This document shows, piece by piece, positions 44,461-58,117 of a stretch of 64,000 nt of DNA. How positions within the stretch are numbered: the first letter of the stretch is position 1; every line of letters starts with the position of its first letter. Below the pieces are notes generated by a model. That model saw nothing but the letters and a program-made list of their open reading frames with translations, was not told where the DNA came from and ran no database searches. The position numbers were made by a program, and so were the translations under genes. Origin of the DNA: Mycteria americana (Eukaryota > Chordata > Aves > Ciconiiformes > Ciconiidae); assembly GCF_035582795.1 (NCBI RefSeq), contig NC_134370.1:46611501-46675500 (forward strand), read 5' to 3'.

Positions 44461-46366
44461 ATTATTGCTCTTTGCAGTTCACTCTTATGCCCAAATATAT
44501 ATGTAGTATAAGCTTATTTATCAAAATGTAATTTATATATACAGAAAAAAAATAATGAAAGAGGATTTAGCATCCTTCTGTAAAGACGATCACCAATCCA
44601 ACCTGTCTCCTCCATTTATGTCTGGTACAAACTTGTGCAATGCATCTCTCCAAAATGAAATCATGGACACTGGGTGCAAGAACTAACAAGACTGAGACTT
44701 GAGGAAGTTCACAAGCAAGGCAGAAGGAGACCAAAATTTGAGCCTTGTCACATGAAAATAAGACCTACACATTGGTCCCATCTTATGAGGCTTCTCCAGA
44801 TTTTTGTGTTTCCATTTATCCTTGAAGGCATATATGGAGGAGAAATCAGAAGTGTCTTTAAGTAGCCATGGTTCCACAGACTTCAGTGAATCTCTGACAG
44901 TTTAGAGCAGGCTGTGACTGCTGCTTGTATACAGGAGCATAATTCTGCACAGAGGCCTTTGAGACATTGTCAGCAAGCCTTCAGACCATTCCCTGAAGAA
45001 TCCTGGCTCTGGATAGATGACTGCAGGACTGACTTTTTTTTGTCTCCCTTGCCATGCTGAACACTGCTCTCATGTTTTTAGATAGTTCTAAGAGTTCTGT
45101 GGCCCAGTAGTTTCAGCACTGAGGTGGAAAACAAAATCTCTAGAAATGCGATCATATTATCTGAGTTGAAGACGGATAACAAGGGCTTCATGTGTGCTTG
45201 TCATGCCATTTTGAGGGAGGCAGTATAGGCCAGAATGATGGTATCCAACCAACAATGATAATCTATCTTACAAGCCCTGCACAGATTTTGTGCATGGGGC
45301 AGGAGCAGGATGGGTGCTGTGACTCAAGCCCAGTAGACGCTCCAACGATTGCTATTGCTTCTTTTCTTGTATCTAATAAAGGAGATAAGCAGGGGGAACA
45401 AAGATGGGAGGAAGCCATATCCTAGAGAAAGAGACTTCAGTGCCTGAACTCACGGCATGTAGAAAAAAGATCTTCTAATATGGTGAATGCAGTTCTGGGT
45501 GCAGTTTAGCTGACCAAAGCTGTAGGTGTCATGGAGCTGTTCATGCCATCACAACCTAAAGGGTTACCTGGCCTGCGCTTGTGTACAGACTGTGACTGTG
45601 TGTTTGTAGGATTCCATAAATACACAAGGACATGGAGGCTTTATCCTTGAAATTTCTCTACTTTATTACAGATTACCAGAAATACCACAAAAATCACCAC
45701 TAGCAAGTATTCCTATGATTGATAAAGCAAACATATATATATATCTCAAGCTATTACAAATTATTATCAGCAATCAATAGCAGCAATTAATAATAACAAC
45801 AATAAATAATAGCAACAATCAATAACAGCGACACTCAATAATAGCAGCAACAAAGGTATATATAATATTACAGGTTACTAGGAACTTAGTGCTAGTAAAG
45901 TGAACTTATCAATAATATAACACCATATATACTTACATACTTATGATAGATCACTTATATGCACTTATATGGTACAAAGAGCTTTAAACCAAATCCAGAG
46001 GGCAGCCAAACTATCCCAGACGGTAGGACAAACCGAACTTAGAAGGGGATCCAAACATCTCAGAAGTGAGAGGACAAACCACACTGACCCCAGAAATGGG
46101 TCTAGAGGGGGACCAAATAAAATAGCAGTCTCACTTCAAAAGTGATCCACATCACGGAGTTTGGGGTGAGCCAGGTGTCCCTGGCAAGGGTCCAGAACCT
46201 TGTAGAAAATTCATGCAGCAAGCTCAACCTGTTTAGGAAAAGGAAAACTATGTGCAGAGCACAGGCAGGAGGAAGGGAAATAGGCGTGAGCACAAGCACT
46301 GGTGCTGGCAGTGCCAGGGAGGGTCAGGCAGGGCTGTGGGGAGGTCCTGGCTGAGGTGCTGGGGGG

Positions 46367-46438
46367 AGCAGAGTGGTGCAGCAGAAGTGTGCTGGGCCCA
46401 TAACCCAGAGGTCGATGGATCGAAACCATCCTCTGCTA
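46367..46438 (+). pseudogene. Initiator tRNA-Met (CAU), near-complete, right arm
   Basis: This is the mirror of 23213-23284, with the same three CpG-type transitions and an otherwise complete 72-nt sequence. It shares the flanking homology that links it to the truncated copy at 711-753. Confidence 0.82.
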
Positions 46439-46701
46439 AGTGCTTTTTGTTCCTGCTCCTGACAACCGCTGCCTCTCCCTTGCATCTTACAGCATCTTAC
46501 ACCTGCACTGCTGCGCTCCTGCTCTCTGGGCACCCCACGCCCACGGCTCTCCCACTCCCTCAGCCCCTTCTCTCTGCCACTGCCACCTTCTCCTTTGCTT
46601 TCTTAGCAGCCAGCACTCCCAAAGGGACCCTCAGCAAGGCAGGCTGGGGTGGGTGTGGAGCAGCAGGCAGAGCACAGCACAGAGCTCCCCCTGCGAGGCA
46701 G

Positions 46702-47089
46702 GGGAGGTGCAGCATGGGGAATATTTGCATGCACCTCACGAGGCGGGGGGGTGACTAGGTACTCTAGTCCCTGCCTCCAGTTACGCCCCTTGAGGACTTA
46801 TATGGTTCTTGTCCTAGAAGGTTCTCAATTTTCTGCGCAGGTGTCGGGGGGAGGGTGGGGTCACGCGGGGTCTCTTGGGTGGTCATAAAGCCCCTTCCTC
46901 AGATAAACTCTGTGTGACCTCTGGCCATATATGGTAAGTCATTATGTAAGGTACATCAGAACACAGAACTGCGCGTCCTCTGACACACTCTCCACATCCC
47001 ATGCTAGCCGACCATGCCATCGCCATGCAAACTGCAATTCGCCTTGCCACAATGTTTGAAACATTAACTCTTTCAGTCTCTCACAACAG
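46702..47089 (-). mobile_element. Probable truncated LTR at the outer edge of palindrome II
   Basis: Read on the minus strand it starts TGTTGTGAGAGACTG and contains CCATATAAGTCC as a TATA-like motif. It stops exactly where palindrome II begins. An octamer-like ATTTGCAT is near 46723. It lacks a visible 3' end. The family is not assigned. Confidence 0.5.
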
Positions 47090-48510
47090 GTCAGCTTTAT
47101 AAGTTTATGACTCATACCTAGGATCTTTCTAGAGCCCTTGGAAAGAAATAAGCACCTCCAAAGTGTGACTTGCCCATCCTGACTAAGTCACATATCTGGG
47201 AATGAGATAAATCACATACAGAAGAGGTGTTTTTGTCTTTCCACTGACTTCTGAGGAACCCCACATTCCCAGCATTGGCACTGCTTTTCTTTCTCAGGTG
47301 GCTAAACTTAGAAGAATAGGTGGCCACCCCTGGCACCCATAGTGCACAGGTTCCTCCTGAACCCCATAGTGCTCACATTCTTCCTGATCCCCAAATAATT
47401 GCTGAAGGGACAGTGGCACTACCGATGGGTTTAGAATGAGGAGCTCCCTGTCTCTGTCCACAAGGAACCCAAAACACATGCCACAGATTGCATTACAAAC
47501 TTTTAGCTGTCAAATTTAGGTGAGGTTTGACCCATGTTGTACTACAGTGAGCAAAGATTCATGGCACTTTAGACATGTAAGTGATGCCTGAAAGTCCAAT
47601 TTGTACCATCAATCTTCAGATGAGATTAATCTTCTCTTCTTGGCAAAGCCCTTTTCTTTCCATGAGCTTCAAAGGTAGCCCTAGCTACTGTCATGAAAAC
47701 AGACATTGACCTTTAGTTTTCAGGTTCCTCTCTATAGAGTCACTACAGCAGTACAGAATGTCTTTGTCATCTTTGTCCCAAGGGAAACATTGCCAGCATC
47801 CACACTGCTAAAGGTGGCTCCTAAGGAAGCAGTATCTGACCTCTGGACTTGTAGTGCAGCTGGGCTCTCACCTACACTGCCACAAGCTCCCTCTGGCATG
47901 GACAGGCACAGCACAAGCATCCCGTGACACAGGAGAAGCACTGGAACATCTATGACATCTTCACAAGGTAAGCAGAAATGACCTGTGCCCTATGAGAGAC
48001 CTACATGCTTTCAGAGCAGTAGTAGGCATAGTCCAGGGAAGCATCCCCACAGCACCTAAAGGACACTGTATCACCACATTCAGGCAGCTGAATCCTGCCA
48101 CACAACATGACACTTGACCAGGGTCCTCTTCTGTGCTCCATGTAGCTATACCCATGTTGACACATGGGACCATTCTGTGCCCCATGTGTGTCTGTGTGTC
48201 TGTAGTCGTAATACACATTTTTTCTTCTTGTGGCTTTTGCTTTTTAAGTGACTGAAATAATATGAAAACGTGACAAAGCTGTTTTGAGTTTAATCAAGAT
48301 TATTTTGGGGTGTTTACATTTTGGGTTTATGGGGTTTTTTGAAGAAGCCCTAAAAAACATATTGTTTTCCCCAACCACCCAGCTCCACTTGTGACTAGGC
48401 AAATTGCTACATCAGTGACCATATACTTGCTGTGGAAATCACTTCCAATGCTTTATATTTTTATAGTCTGGCCCCAAAAAAAAGCCCCACAAAGCATAGC
48501 CCTAGATATG
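47090..48510. other. Unassigned intergenic DNA
   Basis: No gene or named repeat is seen. The short open frames here have no receptor, LINE or keratin motifs. Confidence 0.5.
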
Positions 48511-49446
48511 TCATTCATATAAACCCATAAATGCCTGGACTTCTTTCCCCAGGGCTCCTCTGACTTCTTTGTTTCTTAAGGTGTAGATAAGTGGATTCAC
48601 CACAGTGTAGAAGACAGAGAACAACTTGTTAAAAGCTGTGAGGCTGTAAGGTGTTGGTAACATGTAGAAAAGGATGAGAATTGAATAGAAAATAATGACG
48701 ACAATGAGGTGAAAGGAGTATGTGGAAAATGCCTTTTGCCTCCCTGTAGCTGAAGGGATTCTCAGGATGGTGATGATGATTAAAATATAGGATGCTACAG
48801 TGAAAAGAAAGGGCAAGCATAGTACATGTAGCAGACATCAGAGATGTTACAACTTCTATCAGAAATGTATCACTGCAGGAGCATTTTATCACAGAGGCAA
48901 AATCACAGAAGTAATGGTCAATCTCACTGCAATCACAGTACACCATTTGTGACATCAGCAGTGTGATAACAAAGCTGATCGTAAAGCCACTTACCCAGGC
49001 CCCTGCAACTAGTGCTATGCAAAGCTTACAATTCATTAGGGTGACATAATGCAAAGGTTTGCATACTGCTAAGTATCAATCATAAGACATCACTGCCAGG
49101 AGATAGCACTCTACCCCAACTAGAAAAGCAAATATGAAAAACTGTGTCATGCAGCTGCTGTAGGAAATACTTCTGTCAGGAAGCTGGCCAGCAGCTTGGG
49201 CAGGATGGTGGAGCTGTAGCACATCTCCAAGCAGGACAAGTTACTGAGGAAGAAGTACATTGGGGTGTGGAGATGCTGATTAGCCCCCACCAACACGAGG
49301 ATGAGAATGTTCCTCATCATTGTCACCACGTAGATCACCAGGAAGAGCAGGAAGAGAAGAACCTGACCGTCAGGTAAATCGCCAAATCCTAGGAGGATTA
49401 ATTCTGTAATGTAGGTTTGGTTTTGCTTTTCTATAGCTGACATCAT
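48511..49446 (-). pseudogene. Olfactory receptor pseudogene (class II)
   Basis: This is an almost full-length single-exon receptor. The N-terminus has NQTYITELILLGFGD with an NQT glycosylation site, TM2 has HLHTPMYFFLSNLSCLEMCYSS, extracellular loop 2 has DHYFCDFASVIKCSCSD, and TM7 has NPLIYTLRNKEVRGAL. Defects are a frameshift near 49172 after TM3 begins, a stop at 49076-49078 where the Arg codon of the DRY motif has become TGA (a CpG transition), and a frameshift near 48820 in TM5. It resembles the receptor at 58118 and the relic at 31746, so the three form one local subfamily, possibly of the kind annotated in birds as 11A-like. Confidence 0.92.
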
Positions 49447-49467
49447 GCTGAATCTTGGGGAAAGCAC

Positions 49468-51892
49468 ATACTAAAATGTAATACAAAAATTAAAAAACTG
49501 TTTTCCGTGCATGGCTGTAGAGATACACTATTCAACTTAATTCTGGGATCCAATTTCTATGTCCTGATAACTTATTTAAAATTCCAGCTCTTAAAGCATT
49601 TCAGCAATATTTTCTATGAAAAAAACAAATTGTCTTATCTCATTTTCAATCACTGTTGGTATGCCTCAGGGATAAGACAGTTTTCTTCTTTTCTAAGAAG
49701 TATGGATGATTATGTGCCATTTTTTGGCTCAGTGTCCTGGCTTGTTTCGCTGTCTTGTAGAGGCATACCCTAATTCTGAATTTTTGTGCTCTGGATGTAC
49801 ATTTACGTACTTATGCTTCTTTGCAGATCACCCAGCTATGCCAACATGGGGAAAGGCATTCAAAGCTACCTACACCTAAACTATGGCATTAGCTTGCAGT
49901 CACATCAGATCAGTTTCTGCAACCAGTCTTCACACAAGTTTTCTTATATTCTGCATCTTGGGTGACCCAGTGGATTTACAAGGTAGGGAAATTTTAGGCG
50001 TGGGGAGGACTGTCTATGCAGTTCATTCAGTTTGTTCAATGTCTCGTCACTTAAAAAATATTGGGACATTCGGATAAAGCTGTGACTGGCATAATAAAAT
50101 CATGTCAGTAACTGATGAGCCTCACAGTTCAGCACATGGGCAATTATTTCCACTGACAGAAAAACACAGAAAGTCAGAAATTAATCTTCTCATCAGTTGT
50201 TCATTCACTTTCTTCCCAAGTCTGCACACTCTCCTTTGTCAGGCTTACCTCCATGGTAGCAAGTTATGGACTGGGATCTCTCAGACACTTGCCCACATCA
50301 TATTGTGGGATGCAGGACGGGCTCTGCAGGCTGTCTTCTCTTTTCATCATATTTATATGAAAGCCAAGAGCTTGATCTTCCCAAGTGTTTGCTTTGTCTT
50401 TAATAAATCTCCATACATACTGGAGCCAAGATGAAGTCAGAAGTCCCTTGTGATTCATTGTATGCTCTTGAGTATGAACACAAAATCTCCTTTGATAGTT
50501 TTACTAATGGAAATTTTAAATAATTTATCAATTGGGTAGAACCTTCCCAATAACATTCTTGATTAAAGTTTAAAATATGTTAATAGTGCACTGAAATTTA
50601 CTAATAAATTTTGCTTTCTCCATCCCCCACATATATTATTTCCAATTATATTCCATTTTCCAAAGGCATCTAGATACATAATGAACGTACTGTGAGCTCG
50701 GTAGCTGTTACACCAACTAAGAGGGGACTGTATCGCAACCCACTTGAATGGTGTCTTTACAACATGCCTTTGATGCAGGCACTCATGTATGGCATGAGGG
50801 CATGCAGTAGCATTTCAGAGAATAACCTCTGCTGGGCCAAATCACAACTGGTGCTTTCCACAGTTGTATTTCTGATCTGAAGCAGATGAGAACTATTGTG
50901 TCAATATTGCCTGAGTTCCCTCACAGGAGGACCTGAAGCAAAGTTCCAGAAAGAAGAAGAGACATGGAAATAGGTTTGCTGTGAGGACTATAAGAGGAAC
51001 CAGAAGGACAGAGTAGGCAAGTCAATGGTGCGAACAGACTGACTATTAGCATGGGTGCCAAGTCAATGGTACACACAGACTACTAGCATGCATGCCCTGG
51101 CAGATACCAAACCCTGAAGTGCTTTCTTCTCAGTCTGCACTGGAGGGAGAGTTCATCATGGTCTGAGCTAGACCCCAGATCTATTGAGTGCTTTTGCCAC
51201 TTGGCTTCAGTGTCAAACTCATGGCAAATATCAGGCATAGGGTAAAAATGGGCGGAAATTCAAAAAAGTTGAAGTGTCATATTTTTTCCTGTAATTTGGT
51301 CTTCAGTTTTTTGTCTGACAACAAACTGAAATTATTCCCATAATTAAGTTGTTCACATGCAGCATGCATCTTTTTAGCAATGGTTGTGTTTTCTGCACCT
51401 AGCGTTGGCAATCTAGGAGTGAGAAAAGACAGTGCCTAACATGAGCATCCAGTGTCATGTTAGATGCACTTGTCTGACTGACTGGCTTTTATTGATGTTG
51501 CCTTTCTAAATTAAAGGGAAAAAACACCTATTTGCTGTTTCTGCTGAGGGTCAATGGATGCTTCTTTCCCACTGTGAATAACTATTAACTTCCCAAAGAC
51601 TGAACACACCTTTTTTATCCACGATAAACAACTTTGCAAATAATGAACTGAGTCCTCATGGGTAATTGACATCCAAACTCAAGCATCTCATTTTAGAAGT
51701 CTCCAATTCAGGTGTCTCCTGAGCAAGGAACTTAATTAAACTGCCTAAACATAGGCATCTAGGACTACTTCAGATGCCCCAAAATATCAGAACTCCAGCT
51801 ATCACTCCGGAAGTATCTCCCATAGGTCCTATGCCAAGCCATTGTTGTGAGGGTGTCTGTGGTACCCTAGAGTATACAAAATGGTATTTAGA
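49468..51892. other. Unassigned AT-rich intergenic DNA
   Basis: No coding region, tRNA or repeat family is recognised. There is a local duplication of AGTCAATGGT...ACAGACT-like sequence near 51020-51085. Confidence 0.5.
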
Positions 51893-53340
51893 ATCATAGA
51901 ATCATAGAATCATAGAATCAGTAAGGTTGGAAAAGACCTCTAAGATCATCTAGTCCAACTGTCAACCCAACACCTCCATGCCTACTAAACCATGTCATGA
52001 AGTGCCACATCTACATGTTTTTTTGAACTCCTCCATGGATGGTGACTCCACCACCTCTGTGGGCAGCCTGTTCCAGTGCTTGACCACCCTTTCAGTAAAG
52101 AAATTTTTCCTAATATCCAGTCTAAACCTCCCCTGGCGCAACTTGAGGCCATTTCCTTTCATCCTATCGCTTGTTACTTGGGAGAAAAGACCGACACTCA
52201 CCTCACTACAACCTCCTTTCAGGTAGTTGTAGAGAGCAATAAGGTCTCCCCTCAGCCTCCGCTTCTCCAGGCTAAACAATCCCAGTTCCCTCAGCCGCTC
52301 CTCATAAGACTTGTGCTCTAGACCCTTCACCAGCTTCGTTGCCCTTCTCTGGACATGCTCCAGCAACTCAAAGTCCTTCTTGTAGTGAGGGGCCCAAAAC
52401 TGAACACAGTATTCGAGGTGCAGCCTCACCAGTGCTGAGTACAGGGGCACGATCACTTCCCTACTCCTGCTGGCCACACTATTCCTGATACAAGCCAGGA
52501 TGCTGTTGGCTTTCTTGGCCACCTGGGCACACTGCCGGCTCACGTTCAGCCAGCTGTCAACCAGCACACCCAGGTCCTTTTCTGCTGGGCAGCTTTCCAG
52601 CCACTCTTCCCCAAGCCTGTAGCGTTGCATGGGATTGTTGTGACCAAAGTGCAGGACCCAGCACTTGGCCTTGTTAAACCTCATACAATTGACCTCCGCC
52701 CATCGATCCAGCCTGTCCAGGTCCCTCTGCCGAGCCTTCCTACCCTCCAGCAGATCAACACTCCCACCCAATTTGGTGTCATCTGCAAACTTACTGAGGG
52801 CGCACTCAATCGCCTCATCCAGCTCATTGATAAAGATACTAAACAAGACTGGCCCCAACACAGAGCCCTGGGGAACATCACTTATGACTGGCCACCAACT
52901 GGATTTAACTCCATTCACCACAACTGTCTGGGCTCAGCCATCCAGACAGTTTTTTACCCAACGAAGAGTACACCAGCCTAAGCCATGAGCCGCCAGCTTC
53001 TCCAGGAGAATGCTGTGGGAGACAGTGTCAAAGGCTTTACTAAAGTCCCGGTAGATAACATCTACAGCCTTTCCTTCATCCATTAGGCGGATCACCTGGT
53101 CGTAGAAGGAGATCAGGTTGGTCAAGCAGGACCTGCCTTTCATGAACCCATGCTGGCTGGGCCTGATCCCCTGGTTGGCCTGCACATGCCTGTTGAGCAC
53201 GCTCAAGATGAACCGCTCCATAATTTTCCCTGGTACTGAGGTCAGGCTGACAGGCCTGTAGTTCCCCAGATCCTCCTTCTGGCCCTTCTTGTAGATGGGC
53301 GTCACATTTGGCTCCTTTACTTGGCACCTGAATCCCACTG
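51893..53340 (-). mobile_element. CR1 LINE, 5'-truncated, nearly intact ORF2 3' half
   Basis: This 1.45 kb CR1 encodes ~448 codons of ORF2 in a single frame, from EPNVTPIYKKGQKEDLGNYRP through [23 protein letters not shown] and the catalytic FADDTKLGG to the C-terminal [12 protein letters not shown] and [10 protein letters not shown] regions. The only break seen is a stop at 52934-52936, where a tryptophan codon has become TGA. The 3' end carries ATTCTATG repeats at about 51893-51921. 5' truncation removes the endonuclease and ORF1, so it cannot move by itself. It is the youngest-looking mobile element in the window. Confidence 0.96.
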
Positions 53341-56300
53341 TAGACTGATAAGCTGAATAGTTCTCAAGGCCATATTGACCAAATCTCTGTAGACTATAAA
53401 TGGGAGCTTAAACATCGGAGTCATGTGTACAGGCCTACATGGTAGAAACTGCAATGTTAAGTTTTTGATTCTGGGGCTGAGTGCAGGGTTCAGCTACTTG
53501 AACATAGATCTTATTCTTTCTGAGATTTCTGCAGACTGATGGCAGATGTGACAGAATACCTACAATAGACTTGCACCCTTCTTGAGCAAAATGCAGGCAA
53601 GAAAAGAAACCCAAATGAACCTAAAATGACACTGAACACATAGGTTTGAGTTAATTAATCCAATTTTCAATAAGCATAATATAGCTTGAATTTCATGGAA
53701 GACAAAAAGCTCCATGTGAAGTGAAGTTAACTTGAGTTTATTCAGTGTCAAATTTGGCCAGATGAAGCCTTAACCTTCAGGTTCAGGTGAGCAGAAATCT
53801 CATTTTGTCGTTATGTGTTCTTCTTTGAGTTTATCTTTGCAAAGATTTCCACCCATGTCCAACAGGTAAAGTGAGAAGCTCTTATATAGCTCTCTGAAAT
53901 TCTTTTTCTGTACAGCCTAAAAATATTCATTTTTATTACCTGTCCCCAGGGCCTACATACAGTATGCTCAGTATGGCTGGCTGCCTTGTATATCAAGTAA
54001 TCTCATAGCACAAAAGCAAATTGAAATTTTAATAAATCCATCAGGAAGATGCTATCTGTATTGGCAAGATGCTCCTTGGCCTAAATGCTGGTGGGACACC
54101 TGGTTAAAACAATATCCAAAAGCAATTCAGAGTTGGGGTTATATGGTTACAATGTGAATGCTTCTGAAGAATCATAATTCATAAAATCTTCATTTTGTTC
54201 TCTCTTCCTTAATTCACAAGAATACCAGATGTAAGTCTTCTGTGTACTCAAATGTAGGTACTTACCTGAGATATGCAAAATCTTCTCCTGGTGACTTACC
54301 TTTTTTTCCCCAGAAGCAGATAATGCATTTTACATAGAACACAACGTGCACAGAACATCACTGCGGATAGGGACAGTCCCTGGCTGAGTCCCTCTCAGTA
54401 CTCATGAACCTTGCATTACTTTCCACCCTGTGGCAGAACTCATTAAGACAGATGGAAGAGAACTTATGAAGAATCATGCCATAGCCTAGGCACTAGGGTA
54501 CCCTCTGGTAGTAAGAGAGCCGGGGGTAATGACTTTTTGAGCTACATGGCAGCTAGGCCTCAAGTATTTTACTTACTGAGCAAGTGCTGTAATCATTCTC
54601 AGGTTTAAAAAAGGAAGACAGAAATCTCCTTAGATACTTAGACACTGGAGTCATCTCACCCAAATTTAGCCTCTTGAACATTTGACTATTTTAACTAGAT
54701 ATCTGGATATCGAGAATCAACTAGATGCTCAGTGAAGCTCTCTCAGTGGACAGAGACAGACACTTTTGAGAGTTTCCATAGCCTCTTCAGGTGACAATTT
54801 TGGTATTGGAAGACTCACATTGCCCATTGTCTCTTCACTTTCCAGATGGAATTTGTAAATAACTACCTGAGGCCAGGTACAAATTAATAGTGTGTGAATT
54901 AATTATATGAAGGCATTCTGGCACCAAGAACAGAGATTTGTCTTCTGATGTGTCTTGTCCTCCAAACTAAAGCCTCTAGATGACACTCACACACAGAGAC
55001 CATGGCAATGAAGTAGCTGAGACTACCTGGTTGAACACAAGCACTTTATTTCTATCGTGGAACTGACAGAGTGGCTACTTGGTGGGAAACTAAGGGTATC
55101 GCATGTGAAAGTCAACAGGTAGTTTTGTATTTTTGAGACAGATTTATTCCATCTCATGTTAGCAATCAAAATGGATGGCATTCAGTCTCTGCAGTTCAGC
55201 TAGGGCCAGTTCTGCACCTGCACAGGCCAAAGTCACTGTGATAGAAATTGGTATTTCAGATTGTTTTGACTACACTCCCATGTAGTGGTATGTGCATAAT
55301 ACAGCTTCCCGTTCTACTTTTTTGGGACTTCACTTTTTTCATGTGGTCTTTGAATTTCCCCATGTTCTTATGATTTTTTCTTTTTGAGGCTCACCAAGCT
55401 GATGCAAATTTGTGCTTTGCCAAGAGTTATTTGTTCATCAAGCTGTTTCCGTCTGGCCTTGGAGACTAAGCAGTCTGAACATTGACTAACAAATTACAGT
55501 GTACCTGGCCTTCTTAAATGCAAGCTAGGAAGCTGAGATTAAAAACCAGGACCTGGAACAATTGTCTCACTTATTTGTGATACCAAAGCTAGGAACACAG
55601 TCACCCTGCAGGAAAAGAAGATTGAGCAGCATCTCCAGAGGATGACTGAAATAGCTGGCACTTGGGTATGCCTGGCATTGAATCCAGGCCCTAGTCAGTT
55701 TTAGACTTCAACATATCTGTAGAACCCAGTGCTGACCTGATAGCAATGATGATCATCATAGTAATTTTTCACTCAGTTGTCATCCTATCAATATAATTCC
55801 ATCCAGGCCCAAAAGTAATCAAAATGTAGGCTAAGAAAATGCTAATTCCAATCAGAGTGTACAGGAAAAGAATGGTTATTTATGTGCATATGAGGTTGAT
55901 TACAACAACCTCTCCAAGGCTTTCATTTGCTTCATTATCCCCTGGGGTGTTTCATTAGCCTTGGCTCTGAAAAGATTTTAAGGACTGAGGTGAAGAGAGG
56001 AACACTTTCTACCTATCAGAATGGAAAAGAAGAGTTTGTATATTCAGTTAGCTAAAAAAAAAAAAAAGGAAAAGATGGAAATTATTGGGGCAGGGGGGAA
56101 GGGTCTTTGCCAAACAAGGAGCTCTAATTTTTTTTTTCCATGAGGAAATCAAGCTCTTAAAGAAAATAAAGATGGATACAAAACCTTGAGAAGTGAAAGG
56201 TTTTTTAATTAGATTTCAATGTTCCTGTAGTTTCAGGTAAGAAACAGTGTTGGTCTGAAATGTTTGTTGATTGACACAGAAACGGGACACGCTTCCAACA

Positions 56301-58117
56301 TTTTCAGTTGTCAGATGTTGGCAAATTGGCTAAAAATTGAGGTTTTGAATGAATAAGAGTTTAAAGGAAAATTTAAAATTAGATCTGTGGAACAAAATTC
56401 GTAAGCCTTACAAAGTTGTGCTATCATAAATAGTCCAAAAGTAAGTTATTTGATGGGTGTCCTTATATGGCCTTCACTGTTATAGTGTCTGGTCACCTCC
56501 CTTTAGTGCCTAAATGTGGTGAGCAACATCAAAAAGGAGGTGCAGTCTGCATGGCAGAAGCTGGCTTCTGAGCTAATATCTAAACTTCTGCTATTGTCAA
56601 TGGAAAGAAGCAGATAATTTCCTTAGATGATTTAGCTCATACAAAGTATGTATATAAAACATTGGCTGGATTACAGTCCAAAGCACTTACTTCTTGCTGT
56701 AGACTATAAGAGGAGTCTGAGGTGAGTGCCCTAGATGCAGATGTTCCAAGTTAGGGGGCATTAATCCTGTTGAAGATGGTTCAAATACGTGCTGCTAAAT
56801 TGAAGTGCTAGATCTGGGAAGACAGTGGGCTGGGAAAAAAAAAGAAAAAAAAAACAAAACACCACACCAAAGTTGTATTTGTAATGGAGGATGTGTTTAG
56901 GGAACCCCAGGGCTGAAGACTGTCCCTCCCAATCTGTGAAGGGTCATGGATGGAATTTGTGTTGCCAGGTGCATGAGCTTGAAAAATGCCCCCCATTAAT
57001 ACCTTTCCCAACTCCATGTACATCTGGATAAAAACAGAGCTGACAAGAAGAGTCTACACAGAAGAAAAAAGTAGATTTTTCTGTTCAGTTCCTTTGCCAG
57101 TATAGCCTTAACCACAGTACTGTGTCTAGTTTTGGCCACTGAATATTTTTTTTTTTTAGTATTTTTGTACTAAACAAATCCAGAAAAGACCAGCCAAAGT
57201 CTCAGGAGTTTTCAAAAATGGAATTTGTAAGGAAATCTAGAGAATGAGGTGATTCAGTACAGATGAGAGGAAAATGAAAAAGAGCACTATGACAAGCAGT
57301 AGGATTTATCTAAAGTGTATTTTTCTGATTAAGGGTCTGGCAACTAAACTCTCTCTGGGTTCTCAGTGACAGGAAATAGGTACTTTCACAGGATGATTCG
57401 TCCTGTCTGTTTTAGGGTGAATTAAACTCCTTAAATCTGGAATCCTCCATTCTACCCATTGACAAGACTGAAGGGTGAGACAACTGGAAGGTGCTTTTGT
57501 GTGTGTTTGGGGGTTTTTTGGCAGGGCAAACATATGCTGCGGCTGGTATAGATGTTCTTCATACTTATTTTCATTGGTGGAAGTTGGATTCTTTTTCAGC
57601 GTCCTTCAAATAAGAAAAATGTCTGCATTAGCGGTTATGCTACATACTTATATATAGTGAATATGTAATATGCATCAATACATATTAGCAATGCAAATAT
57701 GGCTATGTTACTATTGGAGCAATCAGACCAAATACTTCCTTTTTTCACAACAGAAAGGAATATGGGAAAACTTGTGATGGCATCTAATGAAAGAAGTTGA
57801 TTTTTAATTTGCTTGCACAGGCTGGAAACATGTTAGAAAGTACCCTTGTGCCAGAGAAGCATGGGAATTACTTCAGTTTTAAGTGCTCTTCTCAGTACGT
57901 GAAGTAATAAGTAATGTGACTCTTAGTATGTGAGGAATCTTTATAGAAATCAGGTGACAGGTCTGATAATGCAAAGACTTTTTTACTCTTTGCTTTTCTA
58001 TTCTGTGAAGAAATTTTCATTATTTGAGTCTCAACTGTCAAAGTCTTCATTGGTGCTAACATTTCCTGTTTTATCACTAGAACAAAAGTTATGACAAAGC
58101 AAAAGTAGAAAAAAAAA
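53341..58117. other. Unassigned AT-rich intergenic DNA (4.8 kb)
   Basis: I see no gene, tRNA or repeat family. There are short A-runs near 56053 and 56835 and a T-run near 57146. The open frames are short and have no recognisable motifs. Confidence 0.5.

Larger units (their letters stand above)
36234..46701 (-). repeat. Palindrome II, right arm
   Basis: This is the mirror of the left arm. The outer end at 46701 abuts a cut LTR-like sequence. The inner end at 36234 abuts a small hairpin-forming, repeat-rich junction. All contents match the left arm in reverse order. Confidence 0.95.

Noticed and set aside
22950-46701. The palindrome as a fold-back sequencing or assembly artefact
   Set aside because: A fold-back would give no unique spacer and full identity. 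Here there is a 2.8 kb unmatched spacer, an 18 bp array difference and scattered single-base differences. It cannot be fully excluded without reads.
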